Below are positions 37,825-46,296 of a DNA stretch of 64,000 nt, piece after piece (the first letter of the stretch is position 1; each line of letters opens with the position of its first letter). The position numbers and the translations under genes are program-made. The notes beneath the pieces were generated by a model. The model was not told the origin of the DNA, made no database searches, and was given only the letters and a program-made list of their open reading frames with translations. Source of the stretch: Mesorhizobium prunaredense (lineage in GTDB: Bacteria; Pseudomonadota; Alphaproteobacteria; Rhizobiales; Rhizobiaceae); the NCBI RefSeq assembly GCF_900156895.1, contig NZ_FTPD01000082.1, forward strand, positions 175,498-239,497. Direction: 5' to 3'.

Positions 37825-38156
37825 CGATGGTTCCTTTGAATTTTTGTTGCGGTGGAGGCGGCAAAGGGGTCCTGCCTCACTTCAAGCCAAGCTATCGCAG
37901 CCAGCGTTACCAATCCGTTTATGGTAACCGCGGCGTTCACCATTTTCTTCGAGCTTGAGCTTTTCTTTATTCGAATTTTCGCCATTGCCCGATGGTTGCG
38001 CCGATTTGCTGGCCGGATGGCCGGGGCCGCACTAAACCCGCACTCGGTAAAAACTTGACTTTTGTGCAGTGCACAATATATTACTTGCATTGCACAACGC
38101 GGCCCGGGACAAGGCCGCGTCCACCGCTCAAGGACAACTGGCAAGGGATTGCGTGA
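37825..38156. other. divergent intergenic region between D,D-carboxypeptidase and phasin genes
   Basis: The 332 bases contain the PhaR-like palindrome (38062-38076) and probably promoters for both divergent genes. A 68-codon plus frame (37852-38058) with a hydrophobic middle lacks a ribosome-binding site, and I do not call it a gene. Confidence 0.6.
38062..38097 (+). promoter_or_regulatory. candidate PhaR operators upstream of phasin gene
   Basis: TTGTGCAGTGCACAA (38062-38076) is a perfect palindrome around G38069. A second, partial copy, TTGCATTGCACAA (38085-38097), follows 9 bases later. TGC/GCA-rich palindromes before phasin genes are recognised by the PHB-sensing repressor PhaR in other alphaproteobacteria. 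The paired sites sit 60-95 bases before the ATG. Confidence 0.65.
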
Positions 38157-38486
38157 ATGACCCAGACCTATGAAGATTTCAGCAAATACGGCAAGGAGTT
38201 TGCGGATAGCGGCTTGAAGAGCTTCGCGTCCCTTTCGAAGGGTGCGCAGGCCATCGCCACCGAGGCGGGCGAGTACACCAAGAAAAGCTTCGAGGCCGGC
38301 AGCGCAGCAGCCGAGAAACTTTTGTCGGCCAAGTCGCTGGAGAAGGCGATCGAGATCCAGTCCGATTTTGCCAGGCAGTCGTACGAATCCTTCGTCACCG
38401 AAGCCACCAAGATCGGTGATCTCTATGCCGAACTCGCCAAGGAAGCCTACAAGCCGTTCGAATCGATCGTCGCAAAGGCGAAGTAA
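38157..38486 (+). CDS. phasin family protein
   Basis: The 109-residue helical protein (MTQTYEDFSKYGKEFADSGL, then SFEAGSAAAEKLLSAKSLEKAIEIQSDFARQSYESFVTEATKIGDLYAELAKEA) is a classical Phasin_2 member that coats polyhydroxybutyrate granules. It has no signal peptide. The upstream palindromes suggest PhaR control, and a terminator follows, so it is monocistronic. Confidence 0.9.
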   Translation: MTQTYEDFSKYGKEFADSGLKSFASLSKGAQAIATEAGEYTKKSFEAGSAAAEKLLSAKSLEKAIEIQSDFARQSYESFVTEATKIGDLYAELAKEAYKPFESIVAKAK

Positions 38487-38524
38487 TCTCGCTATAAGAT
38501 GTGAACACGGCCCTCGGGCCAGCG

Positions 38525-38557
38525 GACCCGGTCGCGAATGTGCGGCCGGGTTTTTTC
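38525..38557 (+). terminator. phasin terminator
   Basis: ACCCGGTCGCG and TGCGGCCGGGT form an imperfect stem, with a small AATG-centred loop, directly followed by TTTTTT. Confidence 0.82.
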
Positions 38558-38627
38558 ATGGCATTAAGTTTCCAGCCGATCGACGCTGATCTAAACAGCA
38601 ATGAGCCAGCTTGTCGGAGGGCGAATG

Positions 38628-39692
38628 ATGCATGGGTCGATAAATGATGCCGGCGCTCCGCTAACGCTGGAACATATCAGCCGACGCTTCGGCGACACCC
38701 TGGCGCTGGATGATGTTTCGCTTTCGATTGCGCCCGGAGAGATCGTCTGCCTGGTCGGCCAGTCCGGTTGCGGCAAATCCTCGCTTTTGCGGATCATTTC
38801 AGGAGTTGATACTGCCGACAGCGGAAGAATTCTGCTCAATGGCACTGAGATCGCGGGCGCGAACAGCTTTGTCGCGCCCGAAGACCGCAACATCGGTTTC
38901 ATGTTCCAGGATTACGCCCTGTTCCCGCACTTGACCGTCGAGGAGAATGTGGCCTTCGGGCTCAGGCGGCTGTCGCGGCGCGAGGCGAGCGCCCGTGCGG
39001 CCGAGGTGATCGCCCGAATCGGCATCCAGGCGCTTTCCGGCCGTTACCCACACACGCTTTCGGGTGGCGAGCAGCAGCGAGTCGCACTGGCTCGGGCGCT
39101 TGCCCCAAAACCCGTCATCCTGCTGATGGACGAGCCTTTCTCGAATCTTGATCGTGGCCTGCGGGAGCGGGTGCGCGACGAGACCATTTCGACGTTGAGA
39201 GCCTTGGGGACGACGGCGATCCTCGTCACGCACGACCCAGAGGAGGCCCTTTCCGTCGGTGACCGGGTTGTGCTGATGCAGGCGGGGCGTGTTGTGCAGG
39301 TCGGGACGGGCTACGATATCTATGATCATCCCAATTCACTTTACGCCGCCGAATTTCTGTGCCCGTGCAACAGGGTAGAGGGCATCTACCGCGATGGCCG
39401 GGTCGAAACGGTGCTGGGCACCTTTCCAGCCCGACTCGGTCTTCCGGAAGGCGGCAAGGCGTTTGCCTGCATCCGTCCGCAGGCTCTCTGCCTTTCCGGT
39501 CCGGACGAAGGTCTGCCGGCGCTTGTCGTCAACCGTTCTTTTCTGGGTGAGATCGAAGAATTGTTGGTCAGGATCGAGGGCGTTGCTGATCTCTTGCGCT
39601 TGCGCACCACCAGCCGGATCGATGTAAAGCCGGGTGAGCCGATCCACCTGACCATCGATGCAGGCGGCGTCCTGATATTCGCTGCGGCATAA
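38628..39692 (+). CDS. ferric-iron ABC transporter ATP-binding protein (FbpC/AfuC type)
   Basis: The 354-residue ATPase has Walker A GQSGCGKSS, signature LSGGEQQR, Walker B ILLMDEPFSNLD and H-loop VTHDPEEA, all canonical. A C-terminal TOBE-like domain follows. The MFQDYALFPHLTVEENV Q-loop is typical of Fe3+/sulfate/polyamine families; the neighbouring binding protein and fused permease point to ferric iron. ATG at 38628 (or 38625) is preferred because CGGAGGG lies just before it. An ATG at 38601 has no such site. The binding-protein gene starts from its own promoter region. Confidence 0.87.
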   Translation: MHGSINDAGAPLTLEHISRRFGDTLALDDVSLSIAPGEIVCLVGQSGCGKSSLLRIISGVDTADSGRILLNGTEIAGANSFVAPEDRNIGFMFQDYALFPHLTVEENVAFGLRRLSRREASARAAEVIARIGIQALSGRYPHTLSGGEQQRVALARALAPKPVILLMDEPFSNLDRGLRERVRDETISTLRALGTTAILVTHDPEEALSVGDRVVLMQAGRVVQVGTGYDIYDHPNSLYAAEFLCPCNRVEGIYRDGRVETVLGTFPARLGLPEGGKAFACIRPQALCLSGPDEGLPALVVNRSFLGEIEELLVRIEGVADLLRLRTTSRIDVKPGEPIHLTIDAGGVLIFAAA

Positions 39693-39721
39693 GTCGCAAG
39701 CGCTTTGGTCGCAAAGTAACT

Positions 39722-39736
39722 TGACTAAATTAGTCA
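39722..39736 (+). promoter_or_regulatory. IRO-box-like palindrome (candidate RirA site)
   Basis: TGACTAAATTAGTCA is a perfect palindrome and fits the TGA-N9-TCA iron-responsive operator recognised by RirA in rhizobia. It lies 71 bases before the iron-binding-protein gene and overlaps TTGACT / TATATGAT promoter-like elements, so repression under iron sufficiency is expected. Confidence 0.7.
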
Positions 39737-39806
39737 TATATGATCGAGCAATTCCCGGGCTGTCAACCATGCCGGCCGCACCAATCAATTAATGGAGGAC
39801 CGCTGC

Positions 39807-40832
39807 ATGAAGAGCCTTTCCACATTGCGACTAGCCCTGGTGGGCGGCGTCTTCGCCCTCGCTGGCGGGGCCAGCGCCATGGCGGCCGAACTGAACATCT
39901 ACACCACGCGTGAGCCTGGGCTGATCCAGCCGCTGCTTGACGCCTTCACCGCCTCGAGCGGCGTCAAGGTCAATACAGTCTTTATGAAGGATGGTCTTGC
40001 GGAGCGTGTGGCCTCGGAAGGGGAAAGCTCACCTGCCGATATTCTCATGACGGTCGATGTCGGCAACCTCGCCGACCTGGCCGAAAAAGGCCTCACGCAG
40101 GCGGTCGAGTCCGATGTTCTGAAAGCCGCGGTCCCGGAGAACCTGCGTGACCCGGCCAACAACTGGTTTGCTCTGTCGATGCGGGCCCGCGTACTCTACG
40201 CGGCCAAGGATCTCGATCTTGCCGCGTTCAACTACGAGGACATGTCCGATCCAAAATGGAAGGGCAAGCTCTGCATCCGGTCCGGCCAGCATCCCTACAA
40301 CACCGCTCTTTTCGCCGACTACATCGCACATCACGGCGCCGAGGCGACGGAAGCATGGCTTGCCGCCGTCAAGGGGAATCTCGCCCGCAAGGCGGGCGGC
40401 GGCGACCGCGATGTGGCCAAGGACATCCTCGGCGGCATTTGCCAGATAGGCATCGCCAATTCCTATTACGTCGGACTGATGCGCTCCGGCAAGGGCGGTG
40501 AGGAGCAGGTCGCCTGGGGCGACGCGATCAAGGTCGTCCTGCCAACGTTCAAGGATGGCGGCACGCAGGTCAACGTCAGCGGCGCGGCCGTCGCAAAGCA
40601 TGCGCCGAACAAGGGTGAGGCGGTGAAGCTGCTGGAATATCTGGTCTCCGACGACGCCCAGAAACTCTATGCCAAGGCAAATTTCGAATACCCGGTCAAG
40701 GCCGGCGCTCCGATCGACCCGATCATCGCCTCATTAGGCGCGTTGAAGGTCGATCCCGTGCCGATGACGGAAATCGTCAAGCATCGCAAGCAGGCAAGCG
40801 AACTGGCCGAGAAGGTCGGCTTCGACAACTGA
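39807..40832 (+). CDS. periplasmic ferric-iron-binding protein
   Basis: This 341-residue protein has a signal peptide (MKSLSTLRLALVGGVFALAGGASAMAA) and the FbpA/FutA layout: ELNIYTTREPGLIQPLLDAF at the mature start and NSYYVG late, whose tyrosines usually coordinate Fe3+. The ATG at 39807 follows ATGGAGGAC. The stop overlaps the permease start (TGATG). The RirA-like palindrome upstream supports iron control. Confidence 0.88.
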   Translation: MKSLSTLRLALVGGVFALAGGASAMAAELNIYTTREPGLIQPLLDAFTASSGVKVNTVFMKDGLAERVASEGESSPADILMTVDVGNLADLAEKGLTQAVESDVLKAAVPENLRDPANNWFALSMRARVLYAAKDLDLAAFNYEDMSDPKWKGKLCIRSGQHPYNTALFADYIAHHGAEATEAWLAAVKGNLARKAGGGDRDVAKDILGGICQIGIANSYYVGLMRSGKGGEEQVAWGDAIKVVLPTFKDGGTQVNVSGAAVAKHAPNKGEAVKLLEYLVSDDAQKLYAKANFEYPVKAGAPIDPIIASLGALKVDPVPMTEIVKHRKQASELAEKVGFDN

Positions 40833-42553
40833 TGGGCGATCCGGGCGTGGGCAGTGCTGCGCCCGGTGAACTCCCGATGTCGGATGTCGGCCTGCGTAAA
40901 GCCTCCACTCTGAAGGTCGCCCGATACAGGTCCGGGCGACTGTGGTTCATGGCGACCGCGCTTATCGCTTTGCTGGTGGCGATCCCGGTTCTCGCCCTTA
41001 TCTGGCAGGCGCTGCGGGGATCGAGCGGGCTCTGGCCGCATCTCCTCGCTTATGTGCTGCCGCAGGCCTTCCAGCAGACCACGGCGCTGCTCGTCGGCGT
41101 CGGTGTCGTCGTCACGCTTCTTGGCACCTCGACGGCCTGGCTTGTCACCGCCTATGACTTTCCCGGCCGCAGGTTTCTCGAATGGGCGCTGCTCCTCCCG
41201 CTCGCGGTGCCGACTTACATAATCGCCTACGTCTATCTCGATCTTCTCCATCCGATCGGCTTGGTCCAGGGTGCGGTCAGAGCGGCCCTTGGCTACACCA
41301 GCCCACACGAATTCCGCCTTCCCGACATCCGGTCGACGGCCGGCTGCATCGTGCTGCTCGGCTTCGTGCTCTACCCCTATGTCTACCTGACGACGCGGGC
41401 GATGTTTCTCACCCAAGCGGCCAATCTGGTCGAGGTGTCGCGCACGCTTGGAAGTGGCCGAGGCGGCGTCTTGTGGCGCGTTGCGCTGCCGCTGGCGCGC
41501 CCGGCGATCGCTGTCGGCGTCAGCCTCGCGCTGATGGAGGCGCTGAACGACATCGGTGCCTCGGAATTCCTGGGCGTGAAGACACTGACGGTCTCGGTCT
41601 ACACGACATGGGTGACGCGGTCCGACCTGCCGGGCGCGGCGCAGATTGCGCTCGCCATGCTGTCATTGGTGGTCGCGCTCGTCACCATCGAGCGTTGGGC
41701 GCGTCGTCGTCAGCGTTATTGGTCGAGCGCACAAAAGGCGCGGAGTTTCACACCGCATCGTCTCGGCACCGTTTCCGGTCTGGTCGTTTTTGCACTCGGC
41801 CTCTTGCCGGTGTTCATCGGGTTCATCGCCCCGGCGAGCTACCTTGTCGTCGAGGCGTGGAAACGCGTCCGTTTCGCAGGACTGTCGCCCCGGCTTTTGT
41901 CGGAAACGCTCAATACCGTCACCCTGTCGGCCATGGCTACGCTCGCAATCCTGCTCTTCGGCGTGGTTATCGCCTATACGGCGCGCTCGCTTCCCGGCCG
42001 CATCACGGCGGCTTTGCAGCGGATTTCCTCGGTCGGCTATGCGATGCCCGGCACCGTGGTGGCCATAGGAATATTGTTGCCCGTCGCGGCGCTCGATCAG
42101 ATGATCGACCGAGCCGCGCTCGCATGGCTGGGCGCGCCAACCGGCCTGCTGCTGATCGGGTCCGGAGCAGCGCTCGGCTACGCCTATGTCGCACGCTTCC
42201 TGGCGATTGCGGTCGGTTCGGTCGAGGCGGGCTTCAGCCGCATTCCGCGCTCGTTCGATCACGCCGCGTGCAGCCTCGGCCAGAATGTGACTGGCACATT
42301 CCGGCATATTCATCTGCCGCTTTCGAAACCGTCGCTCGTCGCTGCGGGCTTGCTCGTGTTTGTCGATTGCATGAAGGAATTGCCGGCGACGCTTCTGTTG
42401 AGGCCGCTTAATTTCGAGACGCTGGCGACGCATCTCTACGGCGAGGCGGCGCGCGGGACCTACGAGGAAGCGTCGATCGCCGCACTTGCCATAGTTCTCG
42501 TCGGCACCTTGCCTGTCGCTATTCTTGCTCGTGTTGGACGATGGAAATCCTGA
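40832..42553 (+). CDS. ferric-iron ABC transporter permease (fused double permease)
   Basis: The 573-residue membrane protein holds two permease modules in tandem, about 12 helices, as in FbpB/AfuB. Each has an EAA-like loop: VEVSRTLGSGRGGVLWRVALPLARPA in the first half and RSFDHAACSLGQNVTGTFRHIHLPLSKPS in the second. It needs only the one ATPase encoded at 38628. Translation is coupled to the binding-protein gene by a one-base overlap. Confidence 0.88.
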   Translation: MGDPGVGSAAPGELPMSDVGLRKASTLKVARYRSGRLWFMATALIALLVAIPVLALIWQALRGSSGLWPHLLAYVLPQAFQQTTALLVGVGVVVTLLGTSTAWLVTAYDFPGRRFLEWALLLPLAVPTYIIAYVYLDLLHPIGLVQGAVRAALGYTSPHEFRLPDIRSTAGCIVLLGFVLYPYVYLTTRAMFLTQAANLVEVSRTLGSGRGGVLWRVALPLARPAIAVGVSLALMEALNDIGASEFLGVKTLTVSVYTTWVTRSDLPGAAQIALAMLSLVVALVTIERWARRRQRYWSSAQKARSFTPHRLGTVSGLVVFALGLLPVFIGFIAPASYLVVEAWKRVRFAGLSPRLLSETLNTVTLSAMATLAILLFGVVIAYTARSLPGRITAALQRISSVGYAMPGTVVAIGILLPVAALDQMIDRAALAWLGAPTGLLLIGSGAALGYAYVARFLAIAVGSVEAGFSRIPRSFDHAACSLGQNVTGTFRHIHLPLSKPSLVAAGLLVFVDCMKELPATLLLRPLNFETLATHLYGEAARGTYEEASIAALAIVLVGTLPVAILARVGRWKS

Positions 42554-42857
42554 GTGTGCCCGGCCTTAACAGTCTCGCTGGCACCTAAAGCGCGTCTGTT
42601 AGCTGACGCATCCACGATAAACCGTAAGGGCTCCACGCCTGTCGGATCGCGTCAATGCCCTCGATTTTGAAATCAGGGGCTCTGCTGCCTTCACGATTTC
42701 GAAAAATCGGTCAAGTTTGGCCACCTAGCCATATTGTCAGCTAAACAGAAGGGCTTAAAATCATTCATCGAACACCTACATGTCGAACGCGCATGGGGAT
42801 TCGAAAAGGCAGGGTTACGTGACGACAGGTTTGACTGCCACAACAGATGTGGTGCGG
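42554..42857. other. intergenic region upstream of clpS
   Basis: I see no gene. The stretch has AT-rich palindromic patches such as ATTTCGAAAAAT (near 42697-42708) and should hold the clpSA promoter. The GTG/ATG start ambiguity of clpS lies at its right end. Confidence 0.5.
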
Positions 42858-43184
42858 ATGCAAAACGGCAGCGACGGCAACGAGACCGGTCGCGGCACGG
42901 CCGTCATCACGCGCACCAAAACCAAGACCAAGAAGCCTAGCCTTTACCGGGTCCTCATTCTCAACGACGACTACACGCCCATGGAATTCGTGGTTCATGT
43001 GCTGGAGCGTTTTTTCCAGAAGGACCGTGAAGCCGCCACACGCATCATGCTTCATGTTCACAATCATGGAGTGGGCGAGTGCGGGGTCTATACATTCGAG
43101 GTGGCCGAGACCAAAGTGTCTCAGGTCATGGATTTCGCCCGACAGAATCAGCATCCGCTGCAATGCGTGATGGAGAAGAAGTGA
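42858..43184 (+). CDS. clpS: ATP-dependent Clp protease adaptor ClpS
   Basis: ClpS delivers N-degron substrates to ClpAP. The core shows YRVLILNDDYTPMEFVVHVLERFF (with the ND pair and Met of the N-end pocket), AATRIMLHVHNHGVGECGVY and HPLQCVMEKK. With the ATG at 42858 the protein has 108 residues and an N-terminal tail rich in Thr/Lys. A GTG at 42819 preceded by GGCAGGG is a plausible longer start. clpA follows after six bases. Confidence 0.93.
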   Translation: MQNGSDGNETGRGTAVITRTKTKTKKPSLYRVLILNDDYTPMEFVVHVLERFFQKDREAATRIMLHVHNHGVGECGVYTFEVAETKVSQVMDFARQNQHPLQCVMEKK

Positions 43185-43190
43185 GGTAAC

Positions 43191-45656
43191 ATGCCGGCTT
43201 TCTCCCAAGGCCTGGAAAAGGCGCTTCACCAGGCGCTGACGCTCGCCAATGAGCGGCACCACGAATACGCAACCCTTGAACATTTGCTGCTCGCGCTCAT
43301 CGACGACACCGAGGCGGCCGCGGTCATGCGTGCCTGCAACGTCGATCTCGACGAGTTGAAGCATACGGTTCTCACCTACATCGACACCGAGCTCGACAAT
43401 CTCGTTACCGGCTATGACGAGGATTCCAAGCCGACGGCCGGTTTCCAGCGCGTCATCCAGCGCGCGGTGATCCATGTGCAGTCGTCCGGCCGCGAGGAAG
43501 TCTCCGGCGCCAACGTGCTCGTTGCCATCTTCGCCGAGCGCGAGAGCCATGCCGCCTATTTCCTGCAAGAGCAGCAGATGACCCGCTACGACGCGGTCAA
43601 CTACATCTCGCATGGCATCGCCAAGCGGCCCGGCGCATCCGAGACGCGGTCGCCGCGCGGCGCCGATGACGAGCAGGGCCAGAGCGGCGCCGAGCCGCAA
43701 GAGGACGGCGGCAAGAAAAAGCAGCAGCAGGACGCGCTGACCGCCTATTGCGTCAATCTGAACAACAAGGCCAAGGCCGGCAAGATCGATCCGCTGATCG
43801 GCCGCGAGTCCGAGATCAACCGCACCATCCAGGTGCTGTGCCGCCGTTCCAAGAACAATCCGCTCTATGTCGGCGACCCCGGCGTCGGCAAGACGGCGAT
43901 CGCCGAGGGCCTCGCCAAGCGCATCGTCGAGGGCGACGTGCCGGAAGTGCTGCACAACGCCACCATCTTCGCGCTCGACATGGGGACATTGCTGGCCGGC
44001 ACCCGCTATCGCGGTGATTTCGAGGAGCGGCTGAAGCAGGTCGTCAAGGAGCTCGAGGACTATCCGGGCGCGGTTCTGTTCATCGACGAGATCCACACCG
44101 TGATCGGGGCAGGGGCGACGTCTGGCGGCGCCATGGATGCGTCGAACCTGTTGAAGCCGGCGCTGTCGTCCGGAACGATCCGCTGCATCGGCTCGACCAC
44201 TTACAAGGAGTTCCGCCAGTTCTTCGAGAAGGACCGCGCCTTGGTGCGGCGCTTCCAGAAGATCGACGTCAACGAACCGACCATCGAGGACGCCATCGAG
44301 ATCATGAAGGGTCTCAAGCCGTATTTCGAGGAATTCCACAAGGTTCGCTACACGTCTGAGGCGATCAAGGCTTCGGTTGAACTGTCGGCGCGCTACATCA
44401 ACGACCGCAAGCTGCCGGACAAGGCGATCGACGTGATCGACGAGACCGGCGCCTCGCAGATGCTGTTGCCGGAGGCCAAGCGCAAGAAGACCATCGGCAT
44501 CAAGGAGATCGAAGCGACGATCGCCACCATCGCCCGCATTCCGCCGAAGACGGTTTCCGCCGACGACGAGAAGGTGCTGGCCGGTCTCGACGTCGAGCTG
44601 AAGCGCGTCGTCTACGGTCAGGACACCGCGATCACGGCGTTGACCTCGGCGATCAAGCTGGCGCGGGCCGGCCTGCGCGAACCGGAGAAGCCGATCGGCT
44701 CCTACCTGTTCTCGGGGCCAACCGGCGTCGGCAAGACCGAAGTGGCAAAGCAGCTCGCCGCCTCGCTCGGTGTCGAGCTGATCCGCTTCGACATGTCCGA
44801 ATATATGGAACGCCACACCGTCTCACGGCTGATCGGCGCGCCTCCCGGCTATGTCGGCTTCGACCAGGGCGGCCTGTTGACCGACGGCGTCGACCAGCAT
44901 CCGCATTGCGTGCTGTTGCTGGACGAGGTCGAGAAGGCGCATCCGGATCTGTTCAACATCCTGTTGCAGGTCATGGACCATGGCAAGCTGACCGACCACA
45001 ACGGCAAGCAGATCGACTTCCGCAATGTCATCCTGATCATGACCACCAATGCGGGCGCCTCGGATGCGCAGCGCGCGGCTATCGGTTTCGGCTCGACCAA
45101 GCGCGAAGGCGACGATGTCGAGGCGATCAACCGGCTGTTCACGCCGGAGTTCCGCAACCGTCTCGATGCGATCATCCCGTTCGGATCGCTGCCGGTGCCG
45201 GTCATCCACCAGGTGGTGCAGAAGTTCGTCATGCAGCTCGAGGCCCAGCTCTCCGAGCGTGGCGTCACCTTCGACCTGTCGCAGGAGGCGATCGCCTGGC
45301 TGGCCGAGAAGGGCTATGACGAGCGCATGGGAGCACGGCCGCTCGGCCGCGTCATCCAGGAGCACATCAAGAAGCCGTTGGCCGACGAGGTGCTGTTCGG
45401 CAAGCTCAAGAAGGGCGGCACGGTGCGTGTCACCGTCGACAAGAAAGAGACCGGCGAAACCGGGCTGAAGCTCGAGTCGCTCGCCGACGAGGCGCCGGTC
45501 AAGCCGAAGAAGGAAGAACCGGACGACACGCCGAAACCCAGGAAAGCTGCCGGCAAGAAGCCGGCCGCGAAAAAGGCGGTCGCGCAGAAGGCGGAGCCCA
45601 AGGGCAAGGATGGCGGCAAGCGCAGCCTGGTGCCGCAACTGCCCCGCAAGGGGTGA
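43191..45656 (+). CDS. clpA: ATP-dependent Clp protease ATP-binding subunit ClpA
   Basis: ClpA unfolds substrates, including those brought by ClpS, and feeds them to ClpP. The 821-residue protein has the N-domain repeats (residues 1-145), AAA+ module 1 with GDPGVGKTAIAEG and module 2 with GPTGVGKTEVAKQ. An arginine-finger region and the ClpP-binding D2 loop are expected. After the D2 small domain it carries an unusual Lys/Ala/Pro-rich tail (about residues 765-821: PKKEEPDDTPKPRKAAGKKP onward), longer than in E. coli ClpA (758 residues). clpP is not in the window. Confidence 0.95.
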   Translation: MPAFSQGLEKALHQALTLANERHHEYATLEHLLLALIDDTEAAAVMRACNVDLDELKHTVLTYIDTELDNLVTGYDEDSKPTAGFQRVIQRAVIHVQSSGREEVSGANVLVAIFAERESHAAYFLQEQQMTRYDAVNYISHGIAKRPGASETRSPRGADDEQGQSGAEPQEDGGKKKQQQDALTAYCVNLNNKAKAGKIDPLIGRESEINRTIQVLCRRSKNNPLYVGDPGVGKTAIAEGLAKRIVEGDVPEVLHNATIFALDMGTLLAGTRYRGDFEERLKQVVKELEDYPGAVLFIDEIHTVIGAGATSGGAMDASNLLKPALSSGTIRCIGSTTYKEFRQFFEKDRALVRRFQKIDVNEPTIEDAIEIMKGLKPYFEEFHKVRYTSEAIKASVELSARYINDRKLPDKAIDVIDETGASQMLLPEAKRKKTIGIKEIEATIATIARIPPKTVSADDEKVLAGLDVELKRVVYGQDTAITALTSAIKLARAGLREPEKPIGSYLFSGPTGVGKTEVAKQLAASLGVELIRFDMSEYMERHTVSRLIGAPPGYVGFDQGGLLTDGVDQHPHCVLLLDEVEKAHPDLFNILLQVMDHGKLTDHNGKQIDFRNVILIMTTNAGASDAQRAAIGFGSTKREGDDVEAINRLFTPEFRNRLDAIIPFGSLPVPVIHQVVQKFVMQLEAQLSERGVTFDLSQEAIAWLAEKGYDERMGARPLGRVIQEHIKKPLADEVLFGKLKKGGTVRVTVDKKETGETGLKLESLADEAPVKPKKEEPDDTPKPRKAAGKKPAAKKAVAQKAEPKGKDGGKRSLVPQLPRKG

Positions 45657-45670
45657 TGGCCTAAAAGCTA

Positions 45671-45696
45671 AAAAGCCCCGGAAACGGGGGTTTTTT
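45671..45696 (+). terminator. clpSA terminator
   Basis: CCCCG-GAAA-CGGGG with flanking AAAA on the left and TTTTTT on the right: a strong Rho-independent terminator 15-40 bases after the clpA stop, also usable by the convergent HIT gene. Confidence 0.88.
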
Positions 45697-45739
45697 GCTT
45701 CGAGGCGCTGGTGGGTGGCCGGACGCGCGACGCCCGGCG

Positions 45740-46174
45740 TCAGTTTGCCAGCGCCGTCCGTATCTTGCCGGCGTTCTCAGCCAACACTTCCGGCTTCTCC
45801 ATCTGCCCGCTATGCGGCTTCAAAGGGATGCCCTCGAAGCGTGGAATGACATGGACATGGAGGTGGTAGACGGTCTGGCCCGAAGCGGGCTCGTTGAACT
45901 GCAGGATGGTGACGCCATCGGCGCCGAAGGCCTTCTTCACCGCCACCGCTACCTTTTGCACGACGGCGAAGAGTGGGCCGAACGTTCCCGGATCTGCGTC
46001 AAGCAGGTTGCGCGACGGCGCCTTCGGCACAACCAGCGTATGACCCGGCCCTTGCGGCATCACATCCATGAAGGCGACAACCGCGTCATCTTCATAGACG
46101 CTATGTGACGGGATTTCACCGCGCAGGATTTTCGCGAAGATATTGTTGCTGTCGTAGGTGGTTTTTTCGGCCAT
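45740..46174 (-). CDS. HIT family hydrolase (histidine triad)
   Basis: This 144-residue nucleotide-binding protein has the triad HLHVHVIPRFEG (near residues 104-115), with the N-terminal NNIFAKILRGEIPSHSVYEDD. HIT/HINT proteins cleave AMP-linked phosphoramidates; the physiological substrate here is unknown. The ATG at 46174 follows GGAGCGC. An upstream extension to 46222 runs towards repeat DNA and is not used. Confidence 0.9.
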   Translation of the reverse strand: MAEKTTYDSNNIFAKILRGEIPSHSVYEDDAVVAFMDVMPQGPGHTLVVPKAPSRNLLDADPGTFGPLFAVVQKVAVAVKKAFGADGVTILQFNEPASGQTVYHLHVHVIPRFEGIPLKPHSGQMEKPEVLAENAGKIRTALAN

Positions 46175-46204
46175 GGCGTGCGCTCCGGATTGTGTCTTGC
46201 TCCT

Positions 46205-46291
46205 ACCGCATCGACCCGACAATCGGAATCGATTTTCGGAAAGTACGATGCTTTAGAGCGTACTTTGTGCGTCCAATTGGACGCACGTCGC
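46205..46291. repeat. composite Rhizobiales palindromic repeat
   Basis: GTGCGTCCAATTGGACGCAC (46267-46286) is a perfect 20-base palindrome, extended by imperfect GAGCG / CGCTC arms. Left of it lies AATCGATTTTCGGAAAG (about 46228), the same module as in the copies at 60829-60876 and 54594-54662. It fills the gap between HIT and the DUF482 gene. Confidence 0.82.
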
Positions 46292-46296
46292 TCCAA

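Noticed and set aside
37852..38058. 68-codon plus-strand ORF with a hydrophobic stretch
   Set aside because: No ribosome-binding site and overlaps the regulatory region of the phasin and carboxypeptidase genes.
42765..44816. 683-codon minus-strand frame opposite clpS/clpA
   Set aside because: Shadow frame produced by high GC third positions of clpA.
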